Shown here one piece after another: positions 1 to 7,900 of a stretch of 55,491 nt of DNA. The DNA is from an uncultured Prevotella sp. (GTDB lineage: Bacteria > Bacteroidota > Bacteroidia > Bacteroidales > Bacteroidaceae). The stretch spans positions 1-55,491 of the forward strand of contig ONKL01000049.1 in assembly GCA_900318395.1 (NCBI GenBank), in the 5' to 3' direction. Under the pieces are notes generated by a model, which worked only from the letters and a program-made list of their open reading frames with translations, was not told where the DNA came from and did no database searches. The first letter of the stretch is position 1; each line of letters begins with the position of its first letter. Position numbers and translations under genes: made by a program.

Positions 1-315
1 AGCAAGAGTGATGAAGGAATGGATTATGTTCAGGTGATGCCTGACAATCCGCGTGTGGGACTGGTGCAGCCGTTTAGCGGCTGGGGTAGGGGGCAGCTGC
101 TCAGCAACGGCTCGTTCGACTTCCTGCGAAAGATTCGTAACAGGAAGAAGCCCGAACTGAAGGGCGACTATGTGAGCCTCTCGTTCGGTGACGATGGCAA
201 CGACCGTGTGACGTTCGTAGTACCTGCTGAGATGCGTGCCGATCTGCCCAAAATCCTGAGGAAAGGTATGTCGCAAGTGATCAAACATCTGACAGAGAAA
301 GGATTTAGCCGATGA
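1..315 (+). CDS. Unknown small protein, partial at the left edge
   Basis: An open frame runs from the window edge to a stop at 313-315. The first in-frame ATG is at 19, but the frame stays open to base 1 and no spaced ribosome site precedes that ATG, so the gene probably starts outside the window. At least 98 residues are visible. I recognise no family. The N-terminal half carries aromatic and glycine-rich turns (SGWGRGQ), the middle is basic (RKIRNRKKPELKG), and the C-terminus is a likely helix (LPKILRKGMSQVIKHL). Its stop overlaps the ATG of the primase-like gene (ATG at 312), so the two are almost certainly translated together. A DNA-binding or accessory role in the same cassette is inference only. 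Confidence 0.6.
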   Translation, partial: SKSDEGMDYVQVMPDNPRVGLVQPFSGWGRGQLLSNGSFDFLRKIRNRKKPELKGDYVSLSFGDDGNDRVTFVVPAEMRADLPKILRKGMSQVIKHLTEKGFSR

Positions 316-2696
316 TCTACAGAATCTATTATCAAGGGGTGAAGTATATTGCCCCGGTGAAGAACCGCGAGGAACTGATGGCGCTGAGAAACTCGAATGA
401 GAATCTGGAGCACTTGGCGAAGGCGCGTGGAGGCGACCCAAAGGCGAAGGGGAAGCTGCTGCAGCTGGCCTATAACTTAGGGCGTACTGAGGGCAAGCTC
501 GCAGGCTGTGAGAGCATCGGCAGCTACTTCTTCCACGATGTGGATTGCTATGATCCTGAGCAGTCGGCAACCATCAAGGAGCTGGTGCTCTCGAAGAAGG
601 ATGCCATCGGGCTGATGATGCTCGAGAAGAGTCCGGGCGGAGGTTGGCATCTGGTGTGCCGAAGAGAGCCTGGAACGACCATTCTGGAGAGTCAGGTGAA
701 GGTGGCCAATGAACTGCGTATCGAGATGGATACTAATGCCAAAAACCTTAACAGAGTGGTGTTCTCTACAAGCGGCTCTGAGGAGGATCTGCCTTATCTG
801 GATGATGCGCTCTTCGACGAGCCGATGACCGCTGAGGAGTGTGTGCAGGAGTATCAGCGGCTGAAGGAGCGCGAGGCTCAGGGACTGGAGGAGGTGCCAC
901 CAGGTGCTAAGAAGGCTAACAAGCACTATCGACCTTGGAAGGAAGATTCTCGAGGATTGAGGAGTGATGAGTTTGGAGGTAGTTCTGTTGCATCGTCGCA
1001 GTGTTGCAGTCAAAAAACACGGACTTCCTATGCTGACTACGACCCTGAGGCCAAGTACAAGGATTTGCTGTTTAGAGATATCGTCGAGAAATACTGGGAT
1101 CTGTATAACGACGGGAAAGAGCCTGAAGACGGTGACCGCAATGTGCTGACCTTCGAATTGGCAGTGACTCTGAGGAGTATCTGCGGCTACTCTATGGAGA
1201 AGCTGGTAACGGTGATCCCTAACTATTGGGCCAAGAAGGACGAAAAGGGCGAGTGGAGGTGTTCTCAGGAAGAGCTGGCAGAATATCACAGGACGCTCGA
1301 AAGTGCTCTGAAGGAGCCCCGAAAGAGTATGCCCTACAGACTGAAACAGGTACTGCAGGCACTGAAAACAATATCGGGCGTGAAGGCGTGCGGCGGTACG
1401 ATGACCGCTCCGCCTCCGATGCCGAAGAAGTTGCCCCCTCTAATCAGGCTGCTGACCAAGAACGTGCCTTGGTTCTATAAGGCCGCTGTGGCTAATGCGG
1501 TGTTCCCGGCTCTGGGTGCTCATCTGCACGGCGTGAAGTTCCGCTATTGGGATAACGTAGACCATGAGGCTACCTTCATGAACGTCCTAATCGGGCGCCA
1601 GTCGATCGGTAAGGGTACCATCAAGAAGCCTATCGAGTACATCATGGAGGATATCCGTCAGCGCGACTTTCCCAACCGTCAGCGTGAGGCTGAATGGAAA
1701 CAGAAGAATCCTGGCGCTAAGCAGAAGAAAGATCCTAGGCCAACAGATATCTGTATTCAGATGTTGATCGATAACCTGACCGATGCCGTTTTTAATCAGC
1801 GTATTGTGGACGCCAATAACAATGGAGAGCGATTTATCTTTACAAGTGTTGACGAGATAGAGGCACTGAAGAAGGTGACGTCAAAGGGAACTGTCGACGA
1901 GGTGGGGTTGCTGATTCGTAAGGCTTTTGACAACAGTCTCGCTGGTCAGGAGCGTGTCGGCGCTGATTCAGTATCAGGCATTGCCCCCTTAAGGTGGAAC
2001 TTCAATGCATCGACCACACCGCCTAATGCCCGCAAATTCTTTTATAAGATGGTGAATGACGGAACCGTCAGCCGACTGGATGTGTCGACCATTATCCGCA
2101 CTGATGATGAAGAAGACGAGGCTCCCATCTTGGGCATCTACGACCATCAGTTTGCACAGGAGCTGAAGCCTTATATCGAGCGCCTGGAGGCTGCCAGCGG
2201 TCTCATAGAGTGCCCTCAGGCCAAGAAATTGGCTCTCGACATCAAACAGGAGAATCTTGATGCAGCGAAGCTCTATGAGAGTGATGCGTATCTGGTTCTC
2301 AGTTATCGGGCTAATGTGATTGCCTGGTTGAAGGGTATGGTGCTCTACGTGGCTCATGAGTACAAATGGAGCAAGGAGATTGCTGATTTTGTGAGATGGA
2401 CACAGCAGTACAACCTTTGGTGCAAAATGCTCTATTTCGGTCAGCAGTTGGAACAAGAACTGCGCGAGGAGGTGGAGATCCAGCGTCAGTCGGGACCTCA
2501 GAACATGTTGGAACTGCTACCTGACGAGTTCACCTTCGAGCAATATAACCAGATGCGTCAGAATCAAGGACGTACAGGTGATGGGGGATCAACCCTTCGT
2601 AGCTGGATGTGTCGAGGCCACATCGCCTTTGATGAAGTCAGCGGTCGCTATTGTAAGACGGAAAAGTATAAAGTTAAATATGGAAATCGTTTATAG
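312..2696 (+). CDS. BT4734/VirE-type primase-helicase-like protein
   Basis: A 794-residue protein of the Bacteroidota BT4734-like/VirE group. Residues about 60-160 look like a divergent archaeo-eukaryotic primase core: FFHDVD (Asp76, Asp78), GGGWHLV (His113) and a NRVVFSTSG strand. Residues about 250-350 resemble a helical primase C-terminal region. Residues about 400-620 resemble a P-loop ATPase of the DUF3987/D5-like kind: GRQSIGKG as Walker A (about 427), FTSVDEIEA as Walker B, and SRLD as a possible arginine finger. The Walker A Lys is followed by Gly instead of Ser/Thr, which is atypical. It is coupled to the upstream small gene and followed 3 bp later by an M15 peptidase. Such proteins occur in repeated cassettes in Bacteroidota genomes, and their role is not established. 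Replication or mobilisation is inference. Confidence 0.75.
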   Translation: MIYRIYYQGVKYIAPVKNREELMALRNSNENLEHLAKARGGDPKAKGKLLQLAYNLGRTEGKLAGCESIGSYFFHDVDCYDPEQSATIKELVLSKKDAIGLMMLEKSPGGGWHLVCRREPGTTILESQVKVANELRIEMDTNAKNLNRVVFSTSGSEEDLPYLDDALFDEPMTAEECVQEYQRLKEREAQGLEEVPPGAKKANKHYRPWKEDSRGLRSDEFGGSSVASSQCCSQKTRTSYADYDPEAKYKDLLFRDIVEKYWDLYNDGKEPEDGDRNVLTFELAVTLRSICGYSMEKLVTVIPNYWAKKDEKGEWRCSQEELAEYHRTLESALKEPRKSMPYRLKQVLQALKTISGVKACGGTMTAPPPMPKKLPPLIRLLTKNVPWFYKAAVANAVFPALGAHLHGVKFRYWDNVDHEATFMNVLIGRQSIGKGTIKKPIEYIMEDIRQRDFPNRQREAEWKQKNPGAKQKKDPRPTDICIQMLIDNLTDAVFNQRIVDANNNGERFIFTSVDEIEALKKVTSKGTVDEVGLLIRKAFDNSLAGQERVGADSVSGIAPLRWNFNASTTPPNARKFFYKMVNDGTVSRLDVSTIIRTDDEEDEAPILGIYDHQFAQELKPYIERLEAASGLIECPQAKKLALDIKQENLDAAKLYESDAYLVLSYRANVIAWLKGMVLYVAHEYKWSKEIADFVRWTQQYNLWCKMLYFGQQLEQELREEVEIQRQSGPQNMLELLPDEFTFEQYNQMRQNQGRTGDGGSTLRSWMCRGHIAFDEVSGRYCKTEKYKVKYGNRL

Positions 2697-2699
2697 TTT

Positions 2700-3191
2700 A
2701 TGAAAGAAGTAAGTGTTAATAATCAAATGAAGCTCTCCCAACATTTTTCGTTGGGGGAGTTGACGAAGACGAAGTATGTGACTGAGGATGGGAATATTCC
2801 TTCGCACGTAGAGATTGAGAATCTGATCCGCGTTTGCGGGTGGTTGGAGGAGCTGCGGGCGAGGTATAATAGGTTGTATGTGTGGAATGTGGAAGGTGGA
2901 ATGTGGAATGAGGAGCCGATTGTTATTAATTCGGGGTATAGGTCGCCGGAGGTGAATAGGTTGGCGGGCGGGGCTACGAACTCCAATCATTTGACTGGGT
3001 GTGCGGTGGATATCCGTTGCGCGGGGAAAGAGCAGATGATACGGTATGCGTCGATTCTGCTGGATATCGCTGATGGGACCAAGCGGGAGTTTGATGAATT
3101 GCTCTTGGAGCAGCATGGGAGCGTCTGCTGGCTTCATTTCGCGGTAAGGCCGAAGGAGAATCGCAGTCGCATCAGCTTCCTGAGAGCCTAA
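2700..3191 (+). CDS. M15-family D-Ala-D-Ala carboxypeptidase-like protein
   Basis: A 163-residue peptidase of the M15 (VanY/DD-carboxypeptidase) fold, expected to cleave peptidoglycan stem peptides. The zinc ligands and core motifs are visible: VINSGYRSPEVN (residues 75-86), SNHLTGCAVDIR (His97, Asp104) and WLHF (His146). There is no signal peptide, as in phage endolysins that need a holin. The start lies 3 bp after the primase-like gene. Residues about 62-71 (NVEGGMWNE) are encoded by a tandem heptamer repeat at 2882-2909. The paralogue at the right end of the window (54807-55241) lacks about ten residues here, so this looks like an in-frame insertion next to the active-site strand. Whether the enzyme remains active is unknown. 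Confidence 0.8.
   Translation: MKEVSVNNQMKLSQHFSLGELTKTKYVTEDGNIPSHVEIENLIRVCGWLEELRARYNRLYVWNVEGGMWNEEPIVINSGYRSPEVNRLAGGATNSNHLTGCAVDIRCAGKEQMIRYASILLDIADGTKREFDELLLEQHGSVCWLHFAVRPKENRSRISFLRA
2882..2912 (+). repeat. Intragenic heptamer array (GTGGAAT/GTGGAAG)
   Basis: Four consecutive 7-bp units (GTGGAAT, GTGGAAG, GTGGAAT, GTGGAAT) lie inside the M15 peptidase gene and are followed by GAG. The 29 bp at 2884-2912 are identical to 11787-11815 inside metH and are read in the same frame in both genes. Confidence 0.9.
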
Positions 3192-3200
3192 AACTTAACT

Positions 3201-3348
3201 CTGGGGTCAGGCCCTAAAACTTAGTTTCGGGGCCTGTCCCTAAAACTTAGTAATGCCCTTCCCACTGGGGTCAGGCCCCGAAGTAAAGTCGCAAGCGACT
3301 GTACTTTGGCGCCAGACCCAAGGGCTGCGCCAGAGCTGGGGGCGGCGA
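3201..3348. repeat. REP-like GC-rich palindromic cluster
   Basis: Three related GC-rich words follow the M15 stop: CTGGGGTCAGGCCCT at 3201-3215, CGGGGCCTGTCCCT at 3228-3241 (inverted relative to the first) and CTGGGGTCAGGCCCCG at 3265-3280. They are separated by TAAAACTTAG linkers. A hairpin built on AAGTAAAGTCGC and GCGACTGTACTT follows at 3281-3306, then a second on GGCGCC/GCTGCGCC. The same element recurs at 54752-54797 after the other M15 gene. The arrangement resembles REP/BIME elements mobilised by RAYT-type Y1 transposases. No transposase is present in the window, so that link is inference. A role in transcription termination is also possible. Confidence 0.75.
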
Positions 3349-3365
3349 TTTGCTCAAAGAGCGGG

Positions 3366-4685
3366 TTATGATTTCTCTTTGCCTTTGAATGACTTGACTT
3401 TCATGCCGAGTTTGGTGGGCATGATGGCGTTGAGGAAGATACCTACAAGGGCTGCGATGGCAAGTCCTGACAGATGGATGGGGCCAATGGCGATGTTGTC
3501 GTTGGCTCCATATTTTACACCAATGGCCAGCACCAGGATGAGGGCTGCCACAAACACATTGCGGGAGCTCTTCAGATCGACTTTCTCTTCTACCAGATTG
3601 CGCACACCTACTGCTGAGATCATGCCATACAGGATAAGGCTGACACCTCCGATGGTGGCTGCCGGCATGAGCTGAACCAGACAGGCAAACTTCGGACAGA
3701 AGGCCAGAATGATGGCCAGACAGGCTGCTATGCGTATCACCCTGGGATCGAATACCTTCGTAAGGTTCAGCACGCCTGTGTTCTCGCCATAGGTGGTATT
3801 GGCAGGAGCGCCAAATACTGATGCAAGGGCTGTGGCGAAGCCATCGCCGGAAAGTGTGCGGTGCAGACCAGGCTCGTTCAGGAAGTCTTTTCCTACAGTA
3901 GAACTGATGGCAAACATATCGCCAATGTGCTCCATGATGGTGGCAAAGGCAATAGGCATGATGGCCAGGATAGACGACAGCATGAGGGTGGTGTTGGCAT
4001 CTTCTAACACAGCCAGTACGGTACGGTCTCTGGCGATGGGGAAACCTACCCATGCTGCTTGGCCAAGGGGTGAGAAATCGACCTCACCCATACAGGCTGC
4101 TATGATATATGACACCAAGACTCCCAGAAGCACAGGAATGATCTTGATGATGCCCTTGCCCCAAACTGACGCTGTGATGACGGTGACGATGGCGATGATA
4201 GCCAACAGCCAGTTGGTTTGGCAATTGGCGATGGCAGAGCCTGAGAGCACCAGACCGATGGCGATGACGATGGGGCCTGTGACTACGGGTGGGAAGAAGT
4301 GGAGGATCTTCTGGATGCCAAACGACTTGATCAGTCCTGCCATCACAAAATACAGCAGTCCGGCACAAGCCACTCCCAGACAGGCATAGTCGAGGGCTAA
4401 TGTCTCGGAGAGTCCCTGAGCCACGCCCATCTCCTTGACGGAGGCATAACCGCCCAAGAAAGCAAACGAAGAACCAAGGAATGCGGGCACATTCCACTTG
4501 GAGATGAAATGAAACAACAACGTGCCGATACCAGCAAAAAGCAGGGTGACAGATACGTCAAGGCCTGTGAGTAATGGTACAAGTACGGTTGCTCCAAACA
4601 TGGCGAACAAATGTTGTACACCAAGAATCATCATGCGTGGCGTACCTAGCTCGCGCGCATCATAAATTGCATTCTGCTGATCCAT
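3366..4685 (-). CDS. uraA: Uracil/xanthine permease (NCS2 family)
   Basis: A 439-residue polytopic membrane transporter of the nucleobase:cation symporter-2 family, closest in style to UraA uracil permeases. Visible family features are the N-terminal GVQHLFAMFGATVLVPLLTG segment, FLGSSFAFLGG, the FFPPVVTGPIVIAIG helix, and the conserved region FGAPANTTYGENTGVLNLT with its N-T-Y-G-E-N-T signature. About 12-14 hydrophobic segments span the protein. The start at 4685 (MDQQN) was chosen because an in-frame ATG upstream (4727) would lie within the promoter. Neighbours give no pyrimidine context, so the substrate (uracil versus xanthine) comes from family resemblance alone. Confidence 0.88.
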   Translation of the reverse strand: MDQQNAIYDARELGTPRMMILGVQHLFAMFGATVLVPLLTGLDVSVTLLFAGIGTLLFHFISKWNVPAFLGSSFAFLGGYASVKEMGVAQGLSETLALDYACLGVACAGLLYFVMAGLIKSFGIQKILHFFPPVVTGPIVIAIGLVLSGSAIANCQTNWLLAIIAIVTVITASVWGKGIIKIIPVLLGVLVSYIIAACMGEVDFSPLGQAAWVGFPIARDRTVLAVLEDANTTLMLSSILAIMPIAFATIMEHIGDMFAISSTVGKDFLNEPGLHRTLSGDGFATALASVFGAPANTTYGENTGVLNLTKVFDPRVIRIAACLAIILAFCPKFACLVQLMPAATIGGVSLILYGMISAVGVRNLVEEKVDLKSSRNVFVAALILVLAIGVKYGANDNIAIGPIHLSGLAIAALVGIFLNAIMPTKLGMKVKSFKGKEKS

Positions 4686-4716
4686 TGTTTCTATTATTGT
4701 TAATTGGTTCTGGCTG

Positions 4717-4748
4717 CAAAGGTACATTTTTATTATGAAACAGCCAAA
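4717..4748 (-). promoter_or_regulatory. Bacteroidota promoter of the permease gene
   Basis: On the minus strand TTTG (4748-4745) is followed 20 bp later by TACCTTTG (4724-4717), an exact match to the -33/-7 pattern. It lies about 31 bp upstream of the ATG at 4685. Confidence 0.8.
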
Positions 4749-4771
4749 CTTTCAAGTGAATTTGTAACGCT

Positions 4772-5524
4772 CTATCTGCGGCGGAACTCGGAGCAGGTGA
4801 TGGCGGTGGCTATGGCGACGTTGAGACTGTCGGCGGTGGGTCCCTGATGGAAATCGGGGATGAGCAGTCGGCGGTTTACTTTACTCCTGACAGCTTCGCT
4901 GATGCCGTTGCCCTCGTTGCCCATGATGATCAGTCCGTTGGGGGTGAGCTCTTGGGTGTAGATGTTGTCGCCGTCGAGGAAGGTGCCGTAGACGGGGAAG
5001 TCGGCAGGGAGTGTGTCGAGGAAATCGGGAAGATTTAAATAAATAATGTTCACGCGCGCAATGCTGCCCATCGTGGCTTGTACGACCTTCGGATTCCAGG
5101 CATCGACAGTATCTTCGCTGCAGATGATGGTGGAGATGCCAAACCAGTCGGCAATGCGGATGATGGTGCCTAAGTTGCCTGGATCCTGCACACCATCAAG
5201 GGCGAGGGAGAGGTCTGAGTTTGGGGTTGACGGTTTACAGTTTACGGTTGACGGTTTACAGTTTACGGGGAGAGGGAAGAGGGCGAGGACTTGCTGGGGG
5301 TGCTGGAGGAAGCTGATGCGGCGCAGTTCGTCGTCGGTGACGAGCTGGGGGGTGATGCCAGCAGGAGCCTGCCAGTCGGCGGTAGCGAAAACAGCCTCTG
5401 GACGGTAGCGCTGGAGGAGGTCGCCCACGACTTTCGTCCCCTCGGCCACGAAGACGCCCTCGCGACGGCGATACTTCTTCTGTTCGAGCTGTCGGATGTA
5501 TTTGAGCTGGTTTTTACTGATCAT
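4772..5524 (-). CDS. TrmH/SpoU-family RNA 2'-O-methyltransferase
   Basis: A 250-residue SpoU-class methyltransferase with the trefoil-knot AdoMet fold. It has an N-terminal substrate-binding region (KNQLKYIRQLEQKKYRRREGVFVAEGTKVV) and the catalytic domain motifs LALDGVQDPGNLGTIIR (motif 1), IIMGNEGNGIS (motif 2) and LLIPDFHQGPTADSLNVAIATAI (motif 3). The RNA target (a tRNA or 23S rRNA ribose) cannot be read from sequence. The start MISKNQ at 5524 lies just downstream of its promoter. A 42-bp heptamer array (5226-5267) is translated in frame as a VNCKPSTVNCKPST-type stretch in the linker between the two domains. The gene is divergent from tamL and the promoters overlap. Confidence 0.88.
   Translation of the reverse strand: MISKNQLKYIRQLEQKKYRRREGVFVAEGTKVVGDLLQRYRPEAVFATADWQAPAGITPQLVTDDELRRISFLQHPQQVLALFPLPVNCKPSTVNCKPSTPNSDLSLALDGVQDPGNLGTIIRIADWFGISTIICSEDTVDAWNPKVVQATMGSIARVNIIYLNLPDFLDTLPADFPVYGTFLDGDNIYTQELTPNGLIIMGNEGNGISEAVRSKVNRRLLIPDFHQGPTADSLNVAIATAITCSEFRRR
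5226..5267. repeat. Intragenic heptamer array (GTTTACR/GTTGACG)
   Basis: Six exact 7-bp units on the plus strand: GTTGACG, GTTTACA, GTTTACG, then the same three again. The total of 42 bp equals 14 codons, so it is frame-neutral. It lies in the interdomain linker of the SpoU methyltransferase and belongs to the same subfamily as the 77-bp array at 8704-8780. Confidence 0.92.
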
Positions 5525-5550
5525 TTTCAAAAAAGTCGTTAATTCCGATG

Positions 5551-5582
5551 CAAAAATACAAATAAATTCGTAATTTTGCAAA
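5551..5582 (-). promoter_or_regulatory. Promoter of the SpoU methyltransferase gene
   Basis: On the minus strand TTTG (5582-5579) and TATTTTTG (5558-5551) are separated by 20 bp, matching the Bacteroidota consensus. The -33 box overlaps the start region of the divergent tamL gene. Confidence 0.75.
5571..5578 (+). promoter_or_regulatory. -7 box of tamL
   Basis: TAATTTTG ends only 8 bp before the tamL ATG at 5587, so the transcript would have almost no leader. No clear -33 TTTG is seen at the expected distance. It overlaps the divergent methyltransferase promoter. Confidence 0.6.
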
Positions 5583-5586
5583 TGAA

Positions 5587-7803
5587 ATGAAGAAAAGGTT
5601 TATCAGACCATACTCCATACTGCTGACAGGTGCACTGCTGCTGGCGGGTTGTTCGGCTACGCGTGATCTGCCAGAGGACGCGTATATGCTCGACAAGGCG
5701 AGGGTGGTGGCCGATGGGAAATATAAGGACATCAACACCTCGAAGCTGCAGAGCTATGTCCGTCAGAAAGGCAATGCCCGTTGGTTCTCGGCCGTAAAGT
5801 TGCCGCTGGGCTTGTATGCGATGGCAGGCAAGGACAGCTCGTGGATCAACCGCACGCTGAGGAGCATGGGCGAGGCACCAGTGGTCTACGACTCGCTGCT
5901 GGCGAGGCAGACCTGCGACGACCTGAGGCTGGCTCTCCACAACAAGGGCTATCTCGACGCGGATGTAGAACTGTTCGTCGACAAGAAGGGCAAGAAGGTG
6001 ACTACCTACTACGTGCTGCATCCGAAAGATCCTTACTACGTGGGCGATTTCGACGAGGAGATCAACGACTCGGTGATAGCCCGTCTGCTGAAGGACAAGC
6101 GGTCGAAGATCAGAATAGGCGACAGGTTCAGTGTGGACGCGCTGAACAGTGAGCGACAAGAGATCACCTCCTATCTTCAGGATCGCGGCTACTTCCGTTT
6201 CCATAAGGAGTTCGTCACCTATAAAGCCCACAGGCACGACGAAGAGAAGACGGTGGACGTGAAGCTGATACTCCACCCGTATTACACCAGAGACGGAAAG
6301 GACACGCTGCACTCGCACTACGACATCAGGAACATCACTTATGAGAGCGGTACGCCAGGCGACTCGACCATCCACCTGAGAAGGCATGTGCTCGAGGAGA
6401 ACACCTTCCTCGAAGTGGGCAAGCCCTATTCGGCCAGCGACCTGCAGAACACGTATAACCACTTCGGGCGACTGGGAGCCGTAAGGTATACCAACATCAG
6501 CTTCGAGACGGTGCCTGACACGACGCTGCTCGACTCGCGCATACTGATTCAGACCAACAAACCCTCGACCATTAGTTTCCAGCCAGAAGGGACGAACACT
6601 GCCGGCGACCTGGGCGCTGCAGCCTCGCTGACCTATCAGAACCGCAATCTCTTCAGAGGGTCCGAGACGTTCAGCGTGCAGCTGCGTGGAGCCTATGAGG
6701 CCATCAAGGGGCTGGAGGGCTACAAGAATCAGGACTTCATCGAATACAGTATCGAGAGCAGGCTGTCGTTCCCACGATTCATCGTGCCCTTCCTCAACAA
6801 TGACATTCGTCGCAGGATCATCGCCACGAGTGAGGTGTCGGTGACCTTCGACTCGCAGGATCGCCCTGAGTTCCACCGTCGTGTGCTCTCTGGTGTGTGG
6901 CGATATAACTGGCGACCCCAGAACCATCATGACAGTTATCGTATCGACCTGATAGACCTGAACTATGTGTTCATGCCCTGGATCAGTGAGACCTTCAAGA
7001 AGGAGTATCTGGACGACGACACGAACTCGAACGCCATCCTCCGCTATAACTACGAGGACCTCTTCATCATGAAGATGGGTTTCGGCTATACCTACAACAA
7101 CGGCCGCTATGCGCTGAAGACGAACGTGGAGACGGCTGGTAACCTGCTGAACCTCTCGTCGCACATCTTCAGCGCTGAGAAGAATGAGGAAGGCCAGTTC
7201 ATGCTCTTCGGCATCGCCTATGCCCAGTATGTGAAGGGCGACTTCGAGTTTACCAGGCAGCTGCTGGGCAGGCAGAACCGCGACCAGCTGGTGTTCCACT
7301 TCGGACTCGGCATCGCCTATCCATACGGCAACAGCAGCATCCTGCCCTTCGAGAAGCGCTATTTCTCGGGAGGAGCGAACAGTGTGCGAGGCTGGAGCGT
7401 GAGAAGTCTGGGGCCAGGAAGGTACAAGGATAAAGACGGACGTATCAACTTCATCACGCAGACGGGTGACCTGAAGCTCGACCTGAATCTGGAGTATCGC
7501 ACACACCTCTTTTGGAAGTTTGCAGGAGCCTTGTTCGTCGATGCAGGAAATATCTGGACGCTCAGAGACTATAAGGATCAGCCTGGTGGACAGTTCAAAA
7601 TCAGCAGTTTCCTTGATGATATCGCCTTCAGCTATGGTTTGGGTCTGCGCCTGAATTTCGACTATTTTATCTTACGTTTCGACCTCGGTATGAAGGCCAT
7701 CAACCCTGCTTACAAGACGGAGGAAGAAGACCATTTCCCGCTGTTGCATCCTCGATTGAGCAGAGATCTGGCTTTCCATTTTGCTGTAGGAATGCCGTTC
7801 TAA
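5587..7803 (+). CDS. tamL: TamL-type lipidated Omp85/BamA-TamA family outer membrane protein
   Basis: A 738-residue outer-membrane protein with a lipoprotein signal peptide (lipobox LLAGC, Cys22). N-terminal POTRA-like repeats follow, for example the region with DLRLALHNKGYLDADVELFV and ITSYLQDRGYFRF. The C-terminal half is an Omp85/surface-antigen beta-barrel, with the conserved block FSGGANSVRGWSVRSLGPG and a terminal strand ending in Phe (FHFAVGMPF). TamL is the lipidated TamA variant of Bacteroidota, thought to act in outer-membrane protein or envelope assembly. The exact client set is unknown. It is divergent from the SpoU methyltransferase. The ATG at 5587 is used because it gives the signal peptide; an ATG at 5582 is out of frame. 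Confidence 0.85.
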   Translation: MKKRFIRPYSILLTGALLLAGCSATRDLPEDAYMLDKARVVADGKYKDINTSKLQSYVRQKGNARWFSAVKLPLGLYAMAGKDSSWINRTLRSMGEAPVVYDSLLARQTCDDLRLALHNKGYLDADVELFVDKKGKKVTTYYVLHPKDPYYVGDFDEEINDSVIARLLKDKRSKIRIGDRFSVDALNSERQEITSYLQDRGYFRFHKEFVTYKAHRHDEEKTVDVKLILHPYYTRDGKDTLHSHYDIRNITYESGTPGDSTIHLRRHVLEENTFLEVGKPYSASDLQNTYNHFGRLGAVRYTNISFETVPDTTLLDSRILIQTNKPSTISFQPEGTNTAGDLGAAASLTYQNRNLFRGSETFSVQLRGAYEAIKGLEGYKNQDFIEYSIESRLSFPRFIVPFLNNDIRRRIIATSEVSVTFDSQDRPEFHRRVLSGVWRYNWRPQNHHDSYRIDLIDLNYVFMPWISETFKKEYLDDDTNSNAILRYNYEDLFIMKMGFGYTYNNGRYALKTNVETAGNLLNLSSHIFSAEKNEEGQFMLFGIAYAQYVKGDFEFTRQLLGRQNRDQLVFHFGLGIAYPYGNSSILPFEKRYFSGGANSVRGWSVRSLGPGRYKDKDGRINFITQTGDLKLDLNLEYRTHLFWKFAGALFVDAGNIWTLRDYKDQPGGQFKISSFLDDIAFSYGLGLRLNFDYFILRFDLGMKAINPAYKTEEEDHFPLLHPRLSRDLAFHFAVGMPF

Positions 7804-7807
7804 ATTT

Positions 7808-7840
7808 ACAAGGGTAAAAGGGGTAAAAAGGTAAAAAAAC
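7808..7840 (+). repeat. GTAAAAGG/GTAAAAAG octamer array
   Basis: Degenerate GTAAAA-rich tandem units (GTAAAAGG, then GTAAAAAG, then GTAAAAAA) occur directly after the tamL stop and before the walJ promoter. They are of the same kind as arrays at 18097 and 55458. Confidence 0.7.
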
Positions 7841-7848
7841 GAAATTTA

Positions 7849-7880
7849 TTTGGTGTTTTGCTCGTTTTTTCGTAATTTTG
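7849..7880 (+). promoter_or_regulatory. Promoter of walJ
   Basis: TTTG (7849-7852), 20 bp, then TAATTTTG (7873-7880) form a textbook Bacteroidota promoter 20 bp upstream of the ATG at 7901. Confidence 0.8.
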
Positions 7881-7900
7881 CACGAAAATTATAAAATAGG

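Noticed and set aside
5539-7506. A 655-codon open frame on the minus strand
   Set aside because: It is antisense to tamL, has no recognisable domain, and is rich in Val/Arg/His as expected from the reverse of a biased coding strand. tamL has a signal peptide, POTRA repeats and an Omp85 barrel, so the minus frame is a shadow.
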